Source: Mesobacterium_A sp034670065
GTDB taxonomy: Bacteria > Pseudomonadota > Alphaproteobacteria > Rhodobacterales > Rhodobacteraceae
NCBI GenBank assembly: GCA_034670065.1
Contig: JAXMOG010000001.1
Coordinates: 434,001-498,000, forward strand
Reading direction: 5' to 3'
Length of the DNA stretch: 64,000 bases
This document shows, piece after piece, positions 1-8,204 of the stretch. The notes under the pieces were generated by a model, which searched no databases, was not told where the DNA came from, and saw only the letters and a program-made list of their open reading frames with translations. A program made the translations under genes and the position numbers. The stretch's first letter is position 1. Each line of letters begins with the position of its first letter.

Positions 1-404
1 TTCAGCGCAGGACCGGGGCCGATAAACCCGGCCACCAGCCCGTGCAACAAGACAATCGGGCCGCTGGCCAGCAAGGCCCAGAACAGCGCCAGACGAGCGC
101 CATAGTAGTTGCCCTTGCCACCAAGGGCACGCGCCACCACATGGCTGACCCCGGCAAAAGCGTATAAAAACAGGGGTAAAATGAACAACGTCGCCAACAG
201 CGCACCACCCAATGACATGTTCAGATCACTGCCATCCAAGTGTGATTGCCGCGCCAAAGCCGGCCAGCGCGCCACAAACAGCAGCCCACATCCTGCCATC
301 AAAATGGCCAGCGCACGATCTTCGCGCTGGCCCAATTTCAGCAGACGTCGCATCACGCGACCTGGGCCGCGATATGTTGCGGCGATATCCGTTGTTACAG
401 GCAC
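1..404 (-). CDS. YIP1 family membrane protein, N-terminal part (runs off the window)
   Basis: About 134 residues are visible before the gene leaves the window at base 1. The protein begins with a soluble stretch (VTTDIAATYRGPG, RLLKLGQREDRALA), followed by hydrophobic segments that include LLATLFILPLFLYAFAG and LALFWALLASGPIVLLHGLVAG. This pattern fits the YIP1 integral membrane family found next to suf genes in Rhodobacterales. The GTG start at 404 lies three bases after the sufD stop, so it is probably co-transcribed and coupled; an in-frame ATG at codon 18 is an alternative start. Its function is not known; a role linked to Fe-S assembly would rest on position only. Confidence 0.6.
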   Translation of the reverse strand, partial: MPVTTDIAATYRGPGRVMRRLLKLGQREDRALAILMAGCGLLFVARWPALARQSHLDGSDLNMSLGGALLATLFILPLFLYAFAGVSHVVARALGGKGNYYGARLALFWALLASGPIVLLHGLVAGFIGPGPAL

Positions 405-407
405 AGA

Positions 408-1685
408 TCAGCCTCGGCGACGTTCCAACCAGCCAGCAACCCGGCTGTTGATTTCATCCTGTAGGCGTTCATCTTCAATTTCCATCACTGCTTCGGCGAT
501 AAATGCCAATGTCAGCAGGTCTGTTGCCATTCCCACATCTATCCCGCGTGAGCGCAGGTAGAACATTGCTTCGTCATCAATCGCACCAGATGTCGAGCCA
601 TGCGAACAGGCCACATCATCCGCATAGATCTCCAATTCCGGCTTGGCAAGAAACTGACTGTCACCATCCAGCAGCAAAGATTGCGAAATTTGGTAACCGT
701 CTGTCTTCTGCGCGCCTTCCTTGACCAGAATCTTGCCCTGGAAAACACCGACAGCTCCGTTGCGCAACACCTTCTTAAACACCTGTCGGCTTTCGCAGTT
801 CACCGCATCATGGGTCACGAACACCGTATCGTCATGATGAAAATCACCGTCGCCCATACAGGCCCCGGCAACATGAGCGATTGCATCATCGCCGGTCAGT
901 TCAATCACAACCTCATTGCGGGTCAGCACACCATTGGCGGTGAAGGTGAAGGATTTGAATACCGACTCTTTGCCCAAACGCGCAAACAAATGCGTGGCTG
1001 CGCGACGTTCATGGTCACGCCCCTGCGCCCGCACATGGTGGAAGGCACCGCCATCCGCGATGTCAGTTTCCATCGTTTTGATGAACCGAGCGGCTGCCGG
1101 ACCATTTTCCAAAATGGTGACAGAAGCCCCGGCATCCACCTTGACCACATGGTGCAGGATAACATCGCTTTCGTCAGCGCTATGTACATAGGTGACATGA
1201 ATGGGTTTCGGTGCCGGACCAGTGACATGGATCAGTAAACCATCTGTCGCAAAAGCCGTACCCAAGGCGGCCAATGGGCGCTCTACCGGATTTTGTCCGT
1301 TGGCTTCCAATGTACCGTACAGGTCTTTGGCCCAGTGAATGTCTGGCGCTGTGGCCAAACGATCAATCGACACGTTCTCCATGCTCAGATCGTCGGATGC
1401 TTCTGCATCAAACACACCGTCGACAAAGACAATTTTCAGCCTGTCTATATCGCCAAAAATCGGTGCTTCGCTGGCGTCAAACGTTGCGGCACTGGGCGCG
1501 CCCACCTGAACCAAGGACTCCGGGCGCGTGTACTTCCAGTATTCGTCGCGTGCTCCGGGCAGGCCCATAGCCCGCAGGCGTGCCAGCGCGTCGTTCCGCG
1601 CCGGGGCCGACCAGCCCCCTTCGGGCATATCCAAAGACGCTATCCGCGCCTCTGTCGCGTCAATTTTGCGTTGCGCCAGCGCCAT
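408..1685 (-). CDS. sufD: Fe-S cluster assembly protein SufD
   Basis: This 425-residue protein is the SufD subunit of the SufBCD scaffold, which builds Fe-S clusters in the cytosol. The C-terminal half carries the typical SufB/SufD beta-helix core, with the segments QISQSLLLDGDSQF, PELEIYADDVACSHGST and AMFYLRSRGI. The H-G-S-T segment corresponds to the conserved region at the SufB-SufD interface. Its ATG overlaps the sufC stop by one base (TAATG), indicating translational coupling and equal stoichiometry. Length and motifs are normal for the family. Confidence 0.95.
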   Translation of the reverse strand: MALAQRKIDATEARIASLDMPEGGWSAPARNDALARLRAMGLPGARDEYWKYTRPESLVQVGAPSAATFDASEAPIFGDIDRLKIVFVDGVFDAEASDDLSMENVSIDRLATAPDIHWAKDLYGTLEANGQNPVERPLAALGTAFATDGLLIHVTGPAPKPIHVTYVHSADESDVILHHVVKVDAGASVTILENGPAAARFIKTMETDIADGGAFHHVRAQGRDHERRAATHLFARLGKESVFKSFTFTANGVLTRNEVVIELTGDDAIAHVAGACMGDGDFHHDDTVFVTHDAVNCESRQVFKKVLRNGAVGVFQGKILVKEGAQKTDGYQISQSLLLDGDSQFLAKPELEIYADDVACSHGSTSGAIDDEAMFYLRSRGIDVGMATDLLTLAFIAEAVMEIEDERLQDEINSRVAGWLERRRG

Positions 1686-2440
1686 TACGCGACCTCCGCC
1701 AAAATGTCGGCATACCCGTTCTTTTCAACTTCCAGAGCCAGCTCCGGGCCCCCGGTTTTGATGATACGACCATCCGCCATGATGTGCACAACGTCCGGAA
1801 CAATGTGATCCAACAGACGCTGATAGTGCGTAATGACCAAGAATCCCCGGCCCATATCATGCAGTGCATTCACCCCTTCGGACACCAGCTTCATGGCATC
1901 CACGTCCAGACCGGAATCTGTTTCGTCCAGAATGCACATCTTTGGTTCCAGCATGGCCATTTGCAGGATTTCGTTGCGCTTCTTCTCGCCGCCTGAAAAG
2001 CCAACATTGACTGGACGCTTCAGCATGTCGGCGTCAATCTTCAGTGTCTTGGCCTTTGCGCGAACTTCTTTCAGAAACTCGGTTGCGCTCATCTCTGGCT
2101 CGCCGCGCGCCTTGCGCTGTGCGTTCACCGCGGTGCGCAGAAAGGTCATGTTGCCAACACCGGGAATTTCCACCGGATACTGGAACGCCAAAAAGATACC
2201 CGACGCTGCGCGCTCTTCGGGATCCATTTCCAACAAGTCGATACCTTCCAACGTGGCGGACCCGTCTGTGACTTCGTAGCCATCACGGCCAGCCAAAACG
2301 TAAGACAAGGTCGATTTGCCAGAGCCGTTCGGCCCCATGATCGCATGAACTTTGCCTGCTTCGACGGTCAGGTTCACACCCTTCAGGATCTGCTTGTCTT
2401 CTTCTTCAAGTTTGACGTGCAGGTTTTTGATTTCCAACAT
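1685..2440 (-). CDS. sufC: Fe-S assembly ATPase SufC
   Basis: SufC is the ABC-type ATPase of the SufBCD scaffold. The Walker A motif GPNGSGKST lies at residues 36-44, the signature is FSGGEKKR, and Walker B is CILDETDSGLD, the SufC-type form. I chose the ATG at 2440 (MLEIKNLHVKL) because family members begin there; upstream GGAAAG is a reasonable ribosome binding site. A start nine codons earlier (2467) is possible but unlikely. It is a soluble ATPase of 251 residues and is not itself a transporter. Confidence 0.95.
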   Translation of the reverse strand: MLEIKNLHVKLEEEDKQILKGVNLTVEAGKVHAIMGPNGSGKSTLSYVLAGRDGYEVTDGSATLEGIDLLEMDPEERAASGIFLAFQYPVEIPGVGNMTFLRTAVNAQRKARGEPEMSATEFLKEVRAKAKTLKIDADMLKRPVNVGFSGGEKKRNEILQMAMLEPKMCILDETDSGLDVDAMKLVSEGVNALHDMGRGFLVITHYQRLLDHIVPDVVHIMADGRIIKTGGPELALEVEKNGYADILAEVA

Positions 2441-2497
2441 GTTTCGTCTTTCCATTCCTGTCGCCACAGCGACACGTTTCCATATCGCCTAAGCGTA

Positions 2498-2812
2498 TTA
2501 TTCTACAGTGACGGCGGTTCCGGACGCGCTGACCATCAACATGGAGTCGCCCACCACTTCGTAATCCAGATCTATACCAACGACGGCATTGCCCCCCATG
2601 GATGCCGCGCGTTGTTCCAACTCGCGCAGCGCCGTGTCACGGGCATCTTGCAGCTTGGCCTCATAGGCACCGGATCGTCCGCCAACAATGTCTGTGACCT
2701 TGGCAAACAGATCGCGAAACACATTCGCGCCCATTATCGCCTCGCCCACGGCGATCCCGTGATAGGTGACAATCTTCCTGCCTTCGATGTTGTTCGTTGT
2801 CGTGACAATCAT
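2498..2812 (-). CDS. UPF0145 / YbjQ-like protein
   Basis: This 104-residue protein has the YbjQ/UPF0145 pattern: an opening MIVTTTNNIEGRKIV, a central GANVFRDLFAKVTDIVGGRSGAYE, and a closing MGGNAVVGIDLDYEVVG followed by a short beta strand. Members form small oligomers (often described as putative heavy-metal binding), but no biochemical role is established. It lies between the small membrane proteins and sufC on the same strand, so it is likely part of the suf transcript. The link to Fe-S assembly is inferred from position. Confidence 0.85.
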   Translation of the reverse strand: MIVTTTNNIEGRKIVTYHGIAVGEAIMGANVFRDLFAKVTDIVGGRSGAYEAKLQDARDTALRELEQRAASMGGNAVVGIDLDYEVVGDSMLMVSASGTAVTVE

Positions 2813-2848
2813 GCCGCCACCTTTCCTGACTTCTCAGACCAATCGGGC

Positions 2849-3043
2849 CTAGTTTGAAAAATACTTGATGGCCATCATCGCCAATAGTGCTGCGCCACCT
2901 GCTGCGCTGGCCGTCAACAACACGGAATTGCCCAGCAACCCCTCGCTATTGCCTTTGCGCTTGCGCATGCCCAGGCCAATCAGGCAGCCGACAAAAATGC
3001 CAATCCCGACGCCGGCGGATTGTTGAACCAGTTGCCCAATCAT
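2849..3043 (-). CDS. Small two-helix membrane protein, unknown function
   Basis: The 64-residue product has two hydrophobic segments (about residues 9-25 and 41-60) separated by a basic loop, MRKRKGNSEG. No family is recognised. It sits between sufB and sufC on the same strand in an otherwise tight operon, where small uncharacterised membrane proteins are common in this bacterial group. Coding status is supported by codon periodicity and placement, not by homology. Confidence 0.6.
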   Translation of the reverse strand: MIGQLVQQSAGVGIGIFVGCLIGLGMRKRKGNSEGLLGNSVLLTASAAGGAALLAMMAIKYFSN

Positions 3044-3071
3044 CGCTGTCTTCCCTCAAACCCTTGTGTCA

Positions 3072-3245
3072 TCATTTTCCGCGGTTCAAGACCAACTGCG
3101 CAAACAAGCTGCCGCAAAAACCGCTGCAAAACGCAACCAAAACCCCTGCCCACATCGGCAAGGCATCAAAAACAAAGCTGACCACCAGTGCGAATACCGC
3201 GCAGAAAACGCCCGTTAAGCCCGAAGCAAAAAGTGTCCGGCTCAT
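3072..3245 (-). CDS. Small hydrophobic protein, unknown function
   Basis: I start this at the ATG at 3245 (MSRTLFASGLTG), which follows a strong GAGGGGGA ribosome binding site. The upstream in-frame extension to 3311 is Arg- and Glu-rich and does not look coding. The 57-residue product has two predicted membrane helices (about 8-26 and 31-50) and a basic tail, NRGK. It belongs to the suf transcript by position; no function can be assigned. Confidence 0.55.
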   Translation of the reverse strand: MSRTLFASGLTGVFCAVFALVVSFVFDALPMWAGVLVAFCSGFCGSLFAQLVLNRGK

Positions 3246-3328
3246 CGGCGCGTCCCCCTCATGACATCGTTCCCCCACACTGGCCGCGCGGTCGTTCCCA
3301 GCGCGTGCCAAACTCTGGGTCGCGTGAG

Positions 3329-4849
3329 TTACCCCACCGACCCTTCCAGTGAAATCGCAACCAACTGCTGCGCTTCCATCGCAAATTCCATCGGCAACGC
3401 CTGCAGTACGTCTTTGCAGAACCCATTCACCACCAGCGCCACGGCTTCTTCTTCGTCCATGCCACGTTGACGGCAGTAAAACAGCTGATCATCGTCCACC
3501 TTGGACGTCGTTGCCTCGTGCTCGCAGCGCGAAGAGTTGTTCTTCACTTCGATATACGGCACCGTATGCGCCCCACATTTCCCGCCGATCAACAAACTGT
3601 CGCACTGGGTGTAGTTCCGGCTGTTCTGTGCTTTGGGGTGCATCGAAACCAGACCGCGATAGGTGTTTTGCGCCTGACCTGCGCTGATGCCCTTGGACAC
3701 GATGCGCGACTTGGTGTTCTTGCCCAAATGCACCATCTTCGTACCGGTATCAGCCTGCTGATAATTGTTGGCGATCGCGATGGAGTAGAACTCTCCCTGG
3801 CTATCGTTCCCGCGCAGAATGCACGATGGGTATTTCCACGTCACCGCAGAGCCGGTTTCCACCTGCGTCCACATCACCTTGGCCCGATCACCCCGGCAAT
3901 CGGCGCGTTTGGTGACAAAGTTATAGATGCCGCCCTTGCCGTCTTCATCTCCGGGGAACCAGTTCTGCACGGTGGAATACTTCACCTCCGCATCTTCCTC
4001 GATGATGATCTCAACCACCGCAGCATGCAGCTGAACAGTGTCGCGCTTGGGCGCGGTGCAGCCTTCCAGATAGCTGACGTAAGACCCTTTGTCGGCAATG
4101 ATCAATGTCCGCTCAAACTGGCCGGTGTTTTCGGCATTGATGCGGAAATACGTCGACAGTTCCATCGGGCATCGCACGCCCGGCGGCACATACACGAAAG
4201 ATCCATCAGAAAAGACCGCCGAATTCAACGTCGCGTAGAAATTGTCCGATACCGGTACAACGGTGCCCAGATATTTCTTGACCAGTTCAGGATGGGTTTT
4301 GATCGCTTCTGAGATCGAACAGAAGATCACCCCGGCCCTTTCAAGCTCTTTTTGAAAGGTGGTGCCAACGGACACCGAATCAAACACCGCATCCACGGCC
4401 ACTTTGCGCCCCTCGGCAGGTGCGTTTTCCGCCCCTTCGATACCGGCAAGGATCATCTGCTCTTTCAGCGGAATGCCCAGTTTCTCGTAAGTCGCCAATA
4501 ACTTCGGATCGACATCCTCCAGCGACTTGGGCTTTTCGGCCATGCTGGTGGGACGGGCATAGTAATACTGATCCTGAAAATCGATCTTCGGATACTTGAC
4601 CATCGCCCATTCGGGCTCTGTCATCTTTGTCCAACGCTCAAACGCTTCCAGACGCCAGTCGGTCATCCACTGCGGTTCGCCGTTCTTTTCCGAAATCAGA
4701 CGCACAATATCGGGGTTCACGCCCTTGGGCGCGTATTCCATCTCGATATCGGTGTTCCAACCGTATTTATACGTGCTGACTTCGCGTACAGCATCGACCG
4801 TTTCCTGATCGACACCGTCTTTTACCTGGCTTTCATCCAACGCTGTCAT
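3329..4849 (-). CDS. sufB: Fe-S cluster assembly protein SufB
   Basis: This 506-residue protein is the SufB scaffold subunit on which Fe-S clusters are assembled with sulfur delivered by a cysteine desulfurase. Diagnostic segments are YVPPGVRCPMELSTYFRIN, SYLEGCTAPKRDT, the conserved C-terminal NSSRCEHEATTSK (cluster-assembly and SufD-interface region), and FYCRQRGMDEEEA. Its start lies 19 bases after the desulfurase stop, so the two genes are in one operon. Length is normal. Confidence 0.97.
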   Translation of the reverse strand: MTALDESQVKDGVDQETVDAVREVSTYKYGWNTDIEMEYAPKGVNPDIVRLISEKNGEPQWMTDWRLEAFERWTKMTEPEWAMVKYPKIDFQDQYYYARPTSMAEKPKSLEDVDPKLLATYEKLGIPLKEQMILAGIEGAENAPAEGRKVAVDAVFDSVSVGTTFQKELERAGVIFCSISEAIKTHPELVKKYLGTVVPVSDNFYATLNSAVFSDGSFVYVPPGVRCPMELSTYFRINAENTGQFERTLIIADKGSYVSYLEGCTAPKRDTVQLHAAVVEIIIEEDAEVKYSTVQNWFPGDEDGKGGIYNFVTKRADCRGDRAKVMWTQVETGSAVTWKYPSCILRGNDSQGEFYSIAIANNYQQADTGTKMVHLGKNTKSRIVSKGISAGQAQNTYRGLVSMHPKAQNSRNYTQCDSLLIGGKCGAHTVPYIEVKNNSSRCEHEATTSKVDDDQLFYCRQRGMDEEEAVALVVNGFCKDVLQALPMEFAMEAQQLVAISLEGSVG

Positions 4850-4868
4850 GTCAGCTCCTGTTGCTGTC

Positions 4869-5912
4869 TCACGCGGCCCGCGCGCGATGCTTCTTCAATT
4901 TCTCAAGCCACGCTTCCGCGAAACGCAGCACATCTTCTTCACCGACACCCGGTCCGATACTGACCCGGATCGCACCACTTGCCGTGGCCTCGTCATATCC
5001 CATCGCCCGCAAAACGCGACTGGCGCGCAACTTGCCCGATGAACATGCCGACCCGGCGCTAATGGCAAACCCGGCCAGATCCATTTGCATCACCTGGGTT
5101 TCCCCTTTCCACCCCGGCACAGCAAAGCAAGCCGTGTTGGGCAGACGTGTCGCGTCTTTCCCGACAAAAATAGTCTCTTTAGCGCCAGCCACAATAGCTG
5201 ATTCTAGAATGTTTCTAATTTTTTCAACCTCAGCCCAGCGACCTTGCGCCAATTCCTGCGCTGCAGCCTCGGCCGCGGCCCCGAATCCGGCGATACCTGA
5301 CAGATTCTCCGTCCCCGACCGTCGCCCCATTTCCTGCCCGCCGCCGCGAATCTGCGCCGCCAAATCCGTACCGCGCCGCATCACCAAGGCACCAATACCC
5401 TTGGGCCCACCAATCTTATGCGCCGAAATCAGCGCCATATCACAACCCAGCCAGTTAAAAGCAACCGGCACTTTGCCAAAGGCCTGCGTTGCATCCACAA
5501 CCGCCAGTCCGGCCGGCAGTTCCTGTATCACCCCGGTCTCGGAATTGGCCAGCTGCAACGCCGTCTGCTCTGGCGAATCCACAGCCACCAAACCGTCAGA
5601 AGACACCGCCAACACCGGATCGCACCATGCCGCCACTGCATCATGCTCCACATCGCCACAGCGCAACCCGCGCGCCGCACAGGCCAAACCTGCCGCTTCA
5701 GTGGCGCCCGAAACAAAGACAATATCCGCCCCATCCGCACCGAATGCCGCCGCCACTTGCCGCCGTGCGCGCTCCAGCACACCTTTGGCGGCCCGCCCCT
5801 CGGCATGAACCGATGATGGATTGCCCACCACATCAAAGGACGCAATCATTGCCGCACGCGCTTCGGGCCGCAAAGGCGCCGTGGCGTTCCAATCCAGATA
5901 GACCCGCGCCAT
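4869..5912 (-). CDS. Cysteine desulfurase (NifS/IscS type, PLP-dependent)
   Basis: This class V aminotransferase removes sulfur from cysteine and would feed the SufBCD scaffold encoded downstream. The PLP lysine is K166 (SAHKIGGPKGIG), the conserved histidine is H90 (VEHDAV), and the catalytic cysteine is C290 (SAGSACSSGKL). At 347 residues it is slightly short compared with classical IscS. I chose the ATG at 5912, preceded by AAGGGG; a GTG one codon upstream is less likely. Whether it is orthologous to IscS or SufS cannot be settled here. Confidence 0.93.
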   Translation of the reverse strand: MARVYLDWNATAPLRPEARAAMIASFDVVGNPSSVHAEGRAAKGVLERARRQVAAAFGADGADIVFVSGATEAAGLACAARGLRCGDVEHDAVAAWCDPVLAVSSDGLVAVDSPEQTALQLANSETGVIQELPAGLAVVDATQAFGKVPVAFNWLGCDMALISAHKIGGPKGIGALVMRRGTDLAAQIRGGGQEMGRRSGTENLSGIAGFGAAAEAAAQELAQGRWAEVEKIRNILESAIVAGAKETIFVGKDATRLPNTACFAVPGWKGETQVMQMDLAGFAISAGSACSSGKLRASRVLRAMGYDEATASGAIRVSIGPGVGEEDVLRFAEAWLEKLKKHRARAA

Positions 5913-5932
5913 CACGCGCGCCCCTTCTTTTC

Positions 5933-5983
5933 TTCAAAAATACCGCCGGGGGAGTCGCCACAGGCGACGGGGGCAGCGCCCCC
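5933..5983. repeat. Two-hairpin intergenic repeat, copy 1
   Basis: On the plus strand the element reads TTCAAAAATACC, a GGGGGAG block, a stem GTCGCC-ACA-GGCGAC (5954-5968), and a second stem GGGGGC-AGC-GCCCCC (5969-5983). Read on the minus strand it lies between iscR and the desulfurase gene, and its TATTTTTGAA end abuts the Shine-Dalgarno region of the desulfurase. A second copy with the same layout is at 46558-46612. It resembles a recurring intergenic pattern of Rhodobacteraceae, but I cannot name a described family. Confidence 0.7.
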
Positions 5984-6096
5984 TTGATCCAAACACGTCC
6001 ATTCAAGCCGACTTTGGGCAATCAAAGCCCAAGCCGCGTGTCTCGACCGCCCACAAAGCAAAGCGCTGAACGTCCCGCGTGATCGCCAACCCAAAG

Positions 6097-6558
6097 TCAC
6101 GTTTCATCCACCACGGGAAACAGCGTCGGCACAGCCGGGCACGGGGCCAGATCATTCGTAATCACATCTGACAGCCGCGTTTGATGCAGGTAAACATAGA
6201 CATGCGCCGACAGGCTTTCCCACAACCGGTTGGTCAGGGATTGCGCCCGGCTGCCCGATTGCCCGCCCGAGGCCCCGGCCCCCTTGTGCATGGCATCCAC
6301 CGATTCATCGACCGCCTCCAATATCTCTACCACTTTGATTTCGCTGGGCTGACGCGCCAGACGATAGCCACCGCCGGGCCCACGAACCGAGGCAACCAGA
6401 TCGGCGCGCCGCAGTTTGACAAACAGCTGTTCCAGATACGGCAAGGAGATATCCTGCCGCCGCGAAATGTCAGAAAGCGACACCAGTTGATCGTCTGGTT
6501 GCAGGGCAATGTCTGCCAGCGCTACCATTGCATAGCGCCCTTTTGTGCTCAGCTTCAT
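6097..6558 (-). CDS. iscR: Rrf2 family transcriptional regulator, IscR-like
   Basis: This 153-residue regulator of the Fe-S assembly operon has an N-terminal Rrf2 winged helix (MKLSTKGRYAMVALADIA, DISRRQDISLPYLEQLF, VRGPGGGYRLAR) and the IscR signature VDESVDA. The usual three cysteines that follow that signature are absent; the segment reads HKGAGASGGQSG. The only cysteine is C140 near the C terminus. A single-cysteine IscR with Fe-S binding has been described in Rhodobacter sphaeroides, so this is probably the group-typical form rather than a broken gene. It heads the minus-strand suf operon. Confidence 0.9.
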   Translation of the reverse strand: MKLSTKGRYAMVALADIALQPDDQLVSLSDISRRQDISLPYLEQLFVKLRRADLVASVRGPGGGYRLARQPSEIKVVEILEAVDESVDAMHKGAGASGGQSGSRAQSLTNRLWESLSAHVYVYLHQTRLSDVITNDLAPCPAVPTLFPVVDET

Positions 6559-6658
6559 ATCTTCCCCACGATCTCGTAAGTGGCTCTTAGATTGACCTTG
6601 GCTCTAACAAGGCATAAATCGCTTTGGAACCAAGGATCAAACCCGGCGTAATAACTGG

Positions 6659-6675
6659 GTTAGAATAATTCTAAA
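6659..6675. promoter_or_regulatory. Irr/ICE-like palindrome over the iscR -10
   Basis: The site is GTTAGAATAATTCTAAA, with arms TTAGAA and TTCTAA around TAA. It differs at the first base from the iron control element pattern TTTAGAA-N3-TTCTAAA that I associate with Irr in alphaproteobacteria. Its overlap with the predicted -10 suggests repression of iscR-suf in response to iron or haem status. Assignment to Irr rather than IscR is inferred from the sequence pattern. Confidence 0.5.
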
Positions 6676-6697
6676 ATTGCCTGAGTGAAAGTGTCAA
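6668..6697 (-). promoter_or_regulatory. Predicted sigma-70 promoter of the iscR-suf operon
   Basis: On the minus strand there is a perfect TTGACA -35 (6692-6697) and TAGAAT -10 (6668-6673), separated by 18 bases. The resulting leader to the iscR ATG would be about 100 nt. The -10 overlaps the palindrome at 6659-6675. Confidence 0.55.
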
Positions 6698-6732
6698 TTT
6701 TACTTTAGGCCAGATGAGGAGCCGCAACCCAC

Positions 6733-7386
6733 ATGCCCGAGGTCATTTTTCCCGGACCCGAAGGCCGCTTGGAAGGCCGTTACCACCCGCAAAAAGAACG
6801 CGACGCCCCCATCGCCATCGTCTTGCATCCGCATCCGCAGTTCGGCGGCACGATGAACAACAAGGTTGTCTACAACCTGCACTACGCTTTCTACAACATG
6901 GGCTTCACCGTCTTACGCTTTAATTTCCGCGGCGTAGGCCGTAGCCAAGGCGAATATGACCAAGGTGTGGGCGAACTGAGCGATGCCGCCTCAGCGCTGG
7001 ATTACCTGCAATCGATGAACAACAACTCCAAGCATTGCTGGGTTGCTGGTTTCAGCTTTGGCGCATGGATTGGCATGCAATTGCTGATGCGTCGCCCGGA
7101 AATCACCGGGTTCATCTCGGTTGCGCCGCCCGCCAACATGTATGACTTCTCGTTCCTTGCGCCCTGCCCCAGTTCCGGCTTGGTCATCAACGGCACTGCA
7201 GACCGGGTGGCTCCGCCCCCCGATACCCGCGCATTGGTGAACAAACTGCACGAGCAGAAGGGAATCACCGTGACCCATACTGAAATTGAGGGCGCGGACC
7301 ATTTCTTCCGCGAACCACATATGGACACGATGATTGGCAATGTGACCGACTACGTCAAAGAACGTCTGACCTCAAACACACGGTGA
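6733..7386 (+). CDS. Alpha/beta hydrolase family protein
   Basis: The 217-residue protein has the small alpha/beta hydrolase fold. The nucleophile elbow is GFSFGAW with S108, the acid is probably D157 (INGTADRVAPP), and the histidine is H190 (GADHFF). The segment HPHPQFGGTMNNKVV forms the oxyanion region typical of this dienelactone-hydrolase-like subgroup. It is divergent from iscR and followed 4 bases later by a small gene, so the two are likely co-transcribed. Its substrate is unknown. Confidence 0.8.
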   Translation: MPEVIFPGPEGRLEGRYHPQKERDAPIAIVLHPHPQFGGTMNNKVVYNLHYAFYNMGFTVLRFNFRGVGRSQGEYDQGVGELSDAASALDYLQSMNNNSKHCWVAGFSFGAWIGMQLLMRRPEITGFISVAPPANMYDFSFLAPCPSSGLVINGTADRVAPPPDTRALVNKLHEQKGITVTHTEIEGADHFFREPHMDTMIGNVTDYVKERLTSNTR

Positions 7387-7390
7387 TCTA

Positions 7391-7681
7391 ATGAGCGTTG
7401 TTCAAGATATGGCTGACGCATTGGCCAGTGACACAATGCGCGCGCAGAACAAACTCGATGAGCCATATCTGTACGAGGAAGTCGCCAAAGTTCTTGCGGC
7501 GGCCTCCACAACGCTTGAGGAAGCCTACCTGACGTCCATGCGCGTGCGCCTCGCTGAAAAGCGGGGCCGCGCCTTTCTGGAAAATCGGGTGCGCGACCTG
7601 ATCAAGGAAAAAAAGGCCGAACATGCTGCAGCGGCCACTGCCGCCCAGGCTGACGACACATCCAACAATGCGGATGAGTAA
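7391..7681 (+). CDS. Conserved-looking small protein, unknown function
   Basis: This 96-residue, largely helical and charged protein follows the hydrolase gene with a 4-base gap, implying an operon. It has a soluble helical body (LYEEVAKVLAAASTTLEEAYLTSMRVRLAEKRGRAF is the core region, 29-64) and an Ala/Asp-rich tail. No signal peptide or membrane helix is visible. I do not recognise a family. Confidence 0.65.
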   Translation: MSVVQDMADALASDTMRAQNKLDEPYLYEEVAKVLAAASTTLEEAYLTSMRVRLAEKRGRAFLENRVRDLIKEKKAEHAAAATAAQADDTSNNADE

Positions 7682-7710
7682 CGGCCAAACCCTCTAGCTT
7701 CCCGCCCCGC

Positions 7711-8139
7711 CTAGCTGCCCGACACCGGCCAGCGGGTTGCCAGATCGTCCAACCCAGCGCGGATCAGCTCTTCCAAAACGGATAAGTTGATTTTGGACAA
7801 TGCCCCCAAATAGAGGCAGGATTTTCCTAATCGGTGCGGACCCAGATCAGCCAAGATCTGCGAAAAATCCTGATAACCCGGCATGATATAGACCACCATA
7901 TTGGCTTTGCGCGGCGCAAATCCGGTGGCAAGGGACCGTCCGCTGTGGCCACTATCATATTGGTAGTCGTAGTGACCGTACCCCAGCATCCCGCCGCGCC
8001 ACAATACCGGCTGCCAGCCAGTCACGCGTTGGAACAATTGATCCAAAACCGCCGCATCTGCCCTGCGCCGTTCCGGGCTGACCGTGCTTAGAAATTCACC
8101 GATGTCTTGATCAATTGGCTGCGTCAAATTCTGTGTCAT
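7711..8139 (-). CDS. DUF1801 domain-containing protein
   Basis: This 142-residue protein contains the DUF1801 layout: an N-terminal helix with R-R-DA--L, then GWQPVLWRGGMLGYGHY, a FAPRKANMVVYIMPG strand, and SCLYLGALSKINLSVLEELI. The family is structurally related to SCP-like or ferredoxin-like folds and has no firm function. I start at the ATG at 8139 (MTQNLTQPID); an ATG at 8160 would add seven residues. It is divergent from the HD gene, with 65 bases between the starts. Confidence 0.75.
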   Translation of the reverse strand: MTQNLTQPIDQDIGEFLSTVSPERRRADAAVLDQLFQRVTGWQPVLWRGGMLGYGHYDYQYDSGHSGRSLATGFAPRKANMVVYIMPGYQDFSQILADLGPHRLGKSCLYLGALSKINLSVLEELIRAGLDDLATRWPVSGS

Positions 8140-8204
8140 GCCCCAAGTGTAAAACACCATACCATGCCTTGTCAGCCCTGCCGGCGACACGTTAAGGCTG
8201 GTCC

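Noticed and set aside
2..208. Minus-strand frame of 68 codons starting with ATG
   Set aside because: It is in a different frame from the YIP1 protein, which explains this region with sensible hydrophobic segments.
5912..6100. Minus-strand 62-codon frame across the intergenic repeat
   Set aside because: Most of its length is the translated two-hairpin repeat; it overlaps the desulfurase start and has no protein-like features.
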